Assembly: GCA_911728455.2 (NCBI GenBank)
Contig: OU452226.1
Span: 9,647,498-9,711,497, forward strand
Length of the DNA stretch: 64,000 nt
Reading direction: 5' to 3'
DNA from: Marthasterias glacialis
Taxonomy: Eukaryota; Echinodermata; Asteroidea; Forcipulatida; Asteriidae
Part shown: piece after piece, positions 60,711-64,000 of the stretch
Layout of the letters: each line of letters starts with the position of its first letter
How positions within the stretch are numbered: position 1 is the first letter of the stretch
Program-made: the position numbers and the translations under genes
Notes under the pieces: model-generated
Told to the model about the DNA's origin: nothing
Databases searched by the model: none
The model's input: only the letters and a program-made list of their open reading frames with translations

Positions 60711-62924
60711 TATCTATCTTGAATCAAAGTATCTCTTACAGAAGTGTGTATCTCACCTACAAATTGTAGATCTTGCATTATATGGGTGTCTCAAATAAAA
60801 ACGTAATAGAAAAGTAGATCTCGCAATCTCAACAGTTTCCAAAGACAGAACACTTTCCAATGTAATGTGAATTGACAAGATAAGAGATTTACCAGCAGAT
60901 CTCAATCAAAACAAACTACATTGTAGATGAAGTGGTTGGATTTCCTGTAGACTGATTTTCAATCATGAAGGTCTGCACTTGATGACACTCATAATAACCT
61001 CAAGCTCTAAAGGATCATTTCAAGTGCCTTTTTCATGCTCTAAAATTTTCACTTGTATTACCTTATCATTTGACATACATTTGTGTATATTACCTTGCAT
61101 ATTTGCTCTAATACCATCATTCACACTTGGGTAGAAATTTAATGGGCATCATATCCGTGTGGACTAAATAACTAGAAACATTCTACAATAATATCTTCAA
61201 ACTCAATTAATTGGAGAGGTCTCCTAACATTACATGCTGAGACTGATGTTCCTGCTTCAGAATTTATTGTCCCTAAATGACAGTTCATAAAACTGATGTA
61301 CTGATGCATTCTGTAGTTCCTTGAAGTTAGAGTTTAACTGATGGCGATCTTGTACTTGCAGAATTTATCAATCAAAGTTTACGTAGTAGTGTTCAAATAG
61401 CTCATTGGATTCAGAGTGTTACTGCTAGCTACTGTTCCATAGTTCCATGAAATCAAAGTTAGACTGCCGGCAAACTTGCACACACGTTTATGTAGCAGTG
61501 TTCTAGTGGATCCTTGGACTAAGAGTATTACTGTTCACATGCTTGACAGATCTTGCTGGTACTTGTCTTGCTTGACTGCTACTGATTTTCTTTCTTTGTT
61601 GAGTTTGACTTGACAAGTTTGACTTTGTTTTCCTAAATGTCTTTTCTCAGGATGCATGCAGTTAAAGTTCATAACAAGGTGCGGTGTCCTGAAACAAATT
61701 CTCTTTGAAGTCCTGCTGTGTGTTCAATGCCTCAGGTTGATCCATCTGCATAAAATTACAAAACCATTTCAGAGTCTATTAGTTTCTGCAGTATATATTA
61801 TAAGAATCAAACCATCAGGGATCAGCAAAAATTGTCTTGCTTTTTCTCAGATTTGCTCGGTCACAAACTGCATCAAAACTCTTTATGTCGATATCAAAAT
61901 TTTCATAGTGCATTGCAATGTAGTGCCAGATCCATGGTATTCGACATTCATTGCTGTTTCAACGAACAATACAGTAAACATAACTGCCTCTAAAGCTATT
62001 ATAGTTTGTGTATGTGCAGTCATTGTATTTGCTTTTTCCCTGGGGAAAAAACATAGAGTTCTGAAAGCAGGAGAATGGTGGGAATCTTTTTGCTGACAAA
62101 CATTTCTGGTACCGGTAGTAGTTGTGTGACTTACAGACCGCACTGTTGATGAAGTAACAACTGTGGCTGAATTCCTATTTGGCAACCAAACAAGTTTTCT
62201 TATTTGCTGAATTCCTACAGTATGTAGAAGTGTAGAAATTCAGCTAACAGGATACAGTACACAGTGAATTTTCCTATTGGCCGTCTGCCTTTGGAACCTG
62301 ATTAACATGCACACCATCGATTACAATGGGGGTTTCCCTGGTGCTGTGTGGGTACAAATACACATATTTACTACATGTTTTGCTTTAATGAAGTAAGCCA
62401 ATTTCTTGTTATTTGAGTCAACCAGAGTGGGGTCTTTTAATGCTTGCTTGCATTTATGACAACAGTAAAAAGATTGGGGTTTTTGGTCTAATTGCAACAC
62501 TTGAAGCAAGCCTTTTGCTTCCCTGCGTTTCAGCCACTGTGTATGAATCATATCTTATTTTGAACAATGACAAATGCAGTTCACATTTTGCATGTCACAG
62601 TTACAAGATGATGGTACATTGTTCATCAGTATCCAATTTGTTTCTGAAAATTAATTTTCAAGCACTTTATATCGAAATGTTTTTGAGTTGGTAGATGGGC
62701 TAAACTTGTTTTGTATAAGGCAAATCAAGTATCTTAATTCAAGACATTATTGTCCTCTGGTGTTTCGCTATGATCAATAACAAGGTAATTTGACATGTGA
62801 TGAGGGTCTGTGCCAAGGTTTGAGCAGTTCTACCACTCTCCACACGAACCCTTGTTTCACAGCCAATGTTTCTGAAAGCAGGGGCAGATGCAGATAGTAG
62901 TTTGCCGCGTGGGGTTGAGAGTTA
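60711..62924. other. Sequence without a supported gene
   Basis: AT-rich. A 146-codon plus frame (61656-62096) includes one hydrophobic stretch (AIIVCVCAVIVFAFSL), and a 100-codon minus frame overlaps it. Neither has splice or family support. Confidence 0.45.
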
Positions 62925-63071
62925 CTAGCAAGGGAGGCTGGGCAGCCACTTACTCACTCTGCCATCACATAAGTAGGTGTTGAATTTATTTTTACTTGGA
63001 GTGGGGGAAGGCTTAAGCCACTTCTGCAACCTCTTAGATCCTTCGCCGGTGTGTCCCACTGTGGCAACAGT
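62925..63071 (-). CDS. Possible coding exon, unknown gene (minus strand)
   Basis: On the minus strand, acceptor TTCTTTTCAG abuts 63071. The frame reads TVATVGHTGEGSKRLQKWLK, PSPTPSKNKFNTYLCDGR and then VSKWLPSLPC to TAG (62925-62927). A good donor, GGCAGA/GTGAGT at 62958/62957, would give a 114-bp internal exon instead. Basic, serine-rich, unrecognised. Confidence 0.35.
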   Translation of the reverse strand, partial: TVATVGHTGEGSKRLQKWLKPSPTPSKNKFNTYLCDGRVSKWLPSLPC

Positions 63072-64000
63072 CTGAAAAGAATACAATAACAATTTCACAT
63101 ACAAATACAGGTTGCATCATGTATGATGATTGAAGAGCTAATGAGGTTTGCTAAGGAGCCATAGCAGTAAAAGTTTTAGATCGCTGTGTGCCCACACAAA
63201 TGTCTTCTAAATATTTGAAACCTTTTGAATCATACCTCCTATTCTGGCCGACTTGTGTCCACCCTAGAGATTGAAAAGCGTCTTACTAGCAGTGGCAGCT
63301 GCTGACCAAAACATTTCTACATGAGAACAGAGGTCTTTGATAATGCAAGCTTGGAGTCCCTCTGCAGAAACATCTGTACTTTAAGCAAATTTTGCATTTT
63401 AAATTTTGTGTCCATATTGGAATATTTCTTGTGATAGATTACTTTATTAACATTGCAACCTCTGTTAATTTAAAGAAATTTTACAGCTTGCTCAAACTTT
63501 TTTATGATCTTTTTAAAATTGCGTGTCCGGAATATTTTTTGTGTGATTGACTTCTTTAACATTGCATCTTTGCTAATTTAAAGAAACAAGCTTACAGTTC
63601 GTTCACAATTCTTGATAACAACCGTTTCAGTATGTTTTCAAGATAAGTACAAATTGTATGTTTTAAAGATATCTTTATGATGCCACTGAACAACCTTTTC
63701 CCCATTAAAAGAAACATTCATGTCCCTCACGTCATACATACCTTCCATGATGATCATAATTCCAGTTGGGTTATTTGGCAAGTGTTTGTGAAGATGAATT
63801 CCTACCTCCGTTGTTCGTGCTCAAGAAACATGGCCAAGTAGTCGACGACTTCTCTCCAACAGAAAATAAAGACAGTTACATTCAATACATGAATCAAGTT
63901 TCTTTTACGAGTTGCAATGACAAAAGTAGCAACAGCTCCGTTTCCTAAGTGATCTTTTTAAAAATTGGTCAATGTGACTGAGTGACAAACTGTTTCGGTC
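63072..64000. other. Window edge, one candidate frame
   Basis: Mostly AT-rich. A plus-strand frame after a TTCCAG (63766-63948) reads GYLASVCEDEFLPPLFVLKK and on to a stop. The opposite strand has a donor-like GGAAG/GTATGT near 63740. Either could be an exon; neither is recognised. Confidence 0.25.

Noticed and set aside
61656-62096. Possible single-pass membrane protein
   Set aside because: Only one hydrophobic stretch, no signal peptide, no homologous motif, overlapping opposite frame of similar length.

Overview
The window is animal nuclear DNA. It has short coding exons with GT-AG introns, many repeats, low gene density and frequent TACATGTACATGTA-type tracts. The one gene I can name is paxillin, a focal-adhesion adaptor of animals. 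The repeat landscape (many small palindromic elements, tRNA-derived SINEs, motifs such as GGGCCCAATTTCAT) suggests a marine invertebrate deuterostome, possibly an echinoderm; that last step is inference.

Layout. 1-5390: a 1-kb tandem array (771-1800), then non-coding DNA with repeats. 5391-24953 (+): eight paxillin exons with continuous phase, encoding a partial LD1, LD2, an LD4-like motif, LD5 and four LIM domains; the tiny first coding exon was not found. The introns hold palindromic MITE-like elements and SINEs. 24954-about 26035: probable 3' UTR. 26036-31030: non-coding with repeats. 31031-31073: a possible first coding exon of an unknown gene. 31538-32362 and 33250-34112: two fold-back elements, each with long inverted arms and a perfect 9-bp target-site duplication, which points to Mutator-like elements.

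35801-46975: a full-length Ty3/Gypsy LTR retrotransposon. It has 2169-bp LTRs that look identical, a 4-bp GTAT duplication, gag, protease-RT-RNase H-integrase, and a third ORF in the env position. This ORF3 encodes two C2H2 zinc fingers, a long charged coiled coil and a Ser-rich tail. Gag and pol are linked by a GGGAAAC slippery heptamer followed by a plausible pseudoknot. A splice donor just before the gag ATG and an acceptor ending exactly at the ORF3 ATG suggest ORF3 is made from a spliced subgenomic RNA. A second frame break lies just upstream of the protease active site. The LTR carries a long transcribed region with two minisatellites.

46976-64000: a few exon-like segments with no recognisable product, an array with a conserved TAGAGGGCAGT core (51.3-52.3 kb), a G-depleted tract (54.0-55.9 kb), three large tandem arrays (123-bp, about 134-bp and 22-bp units), and a minus-strand exon candidate near 63 kb.

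The paxillin gene looks intact within the window. The Gypsy element looks young and nearly intact. All similarity calls were made by eye, without database searches.
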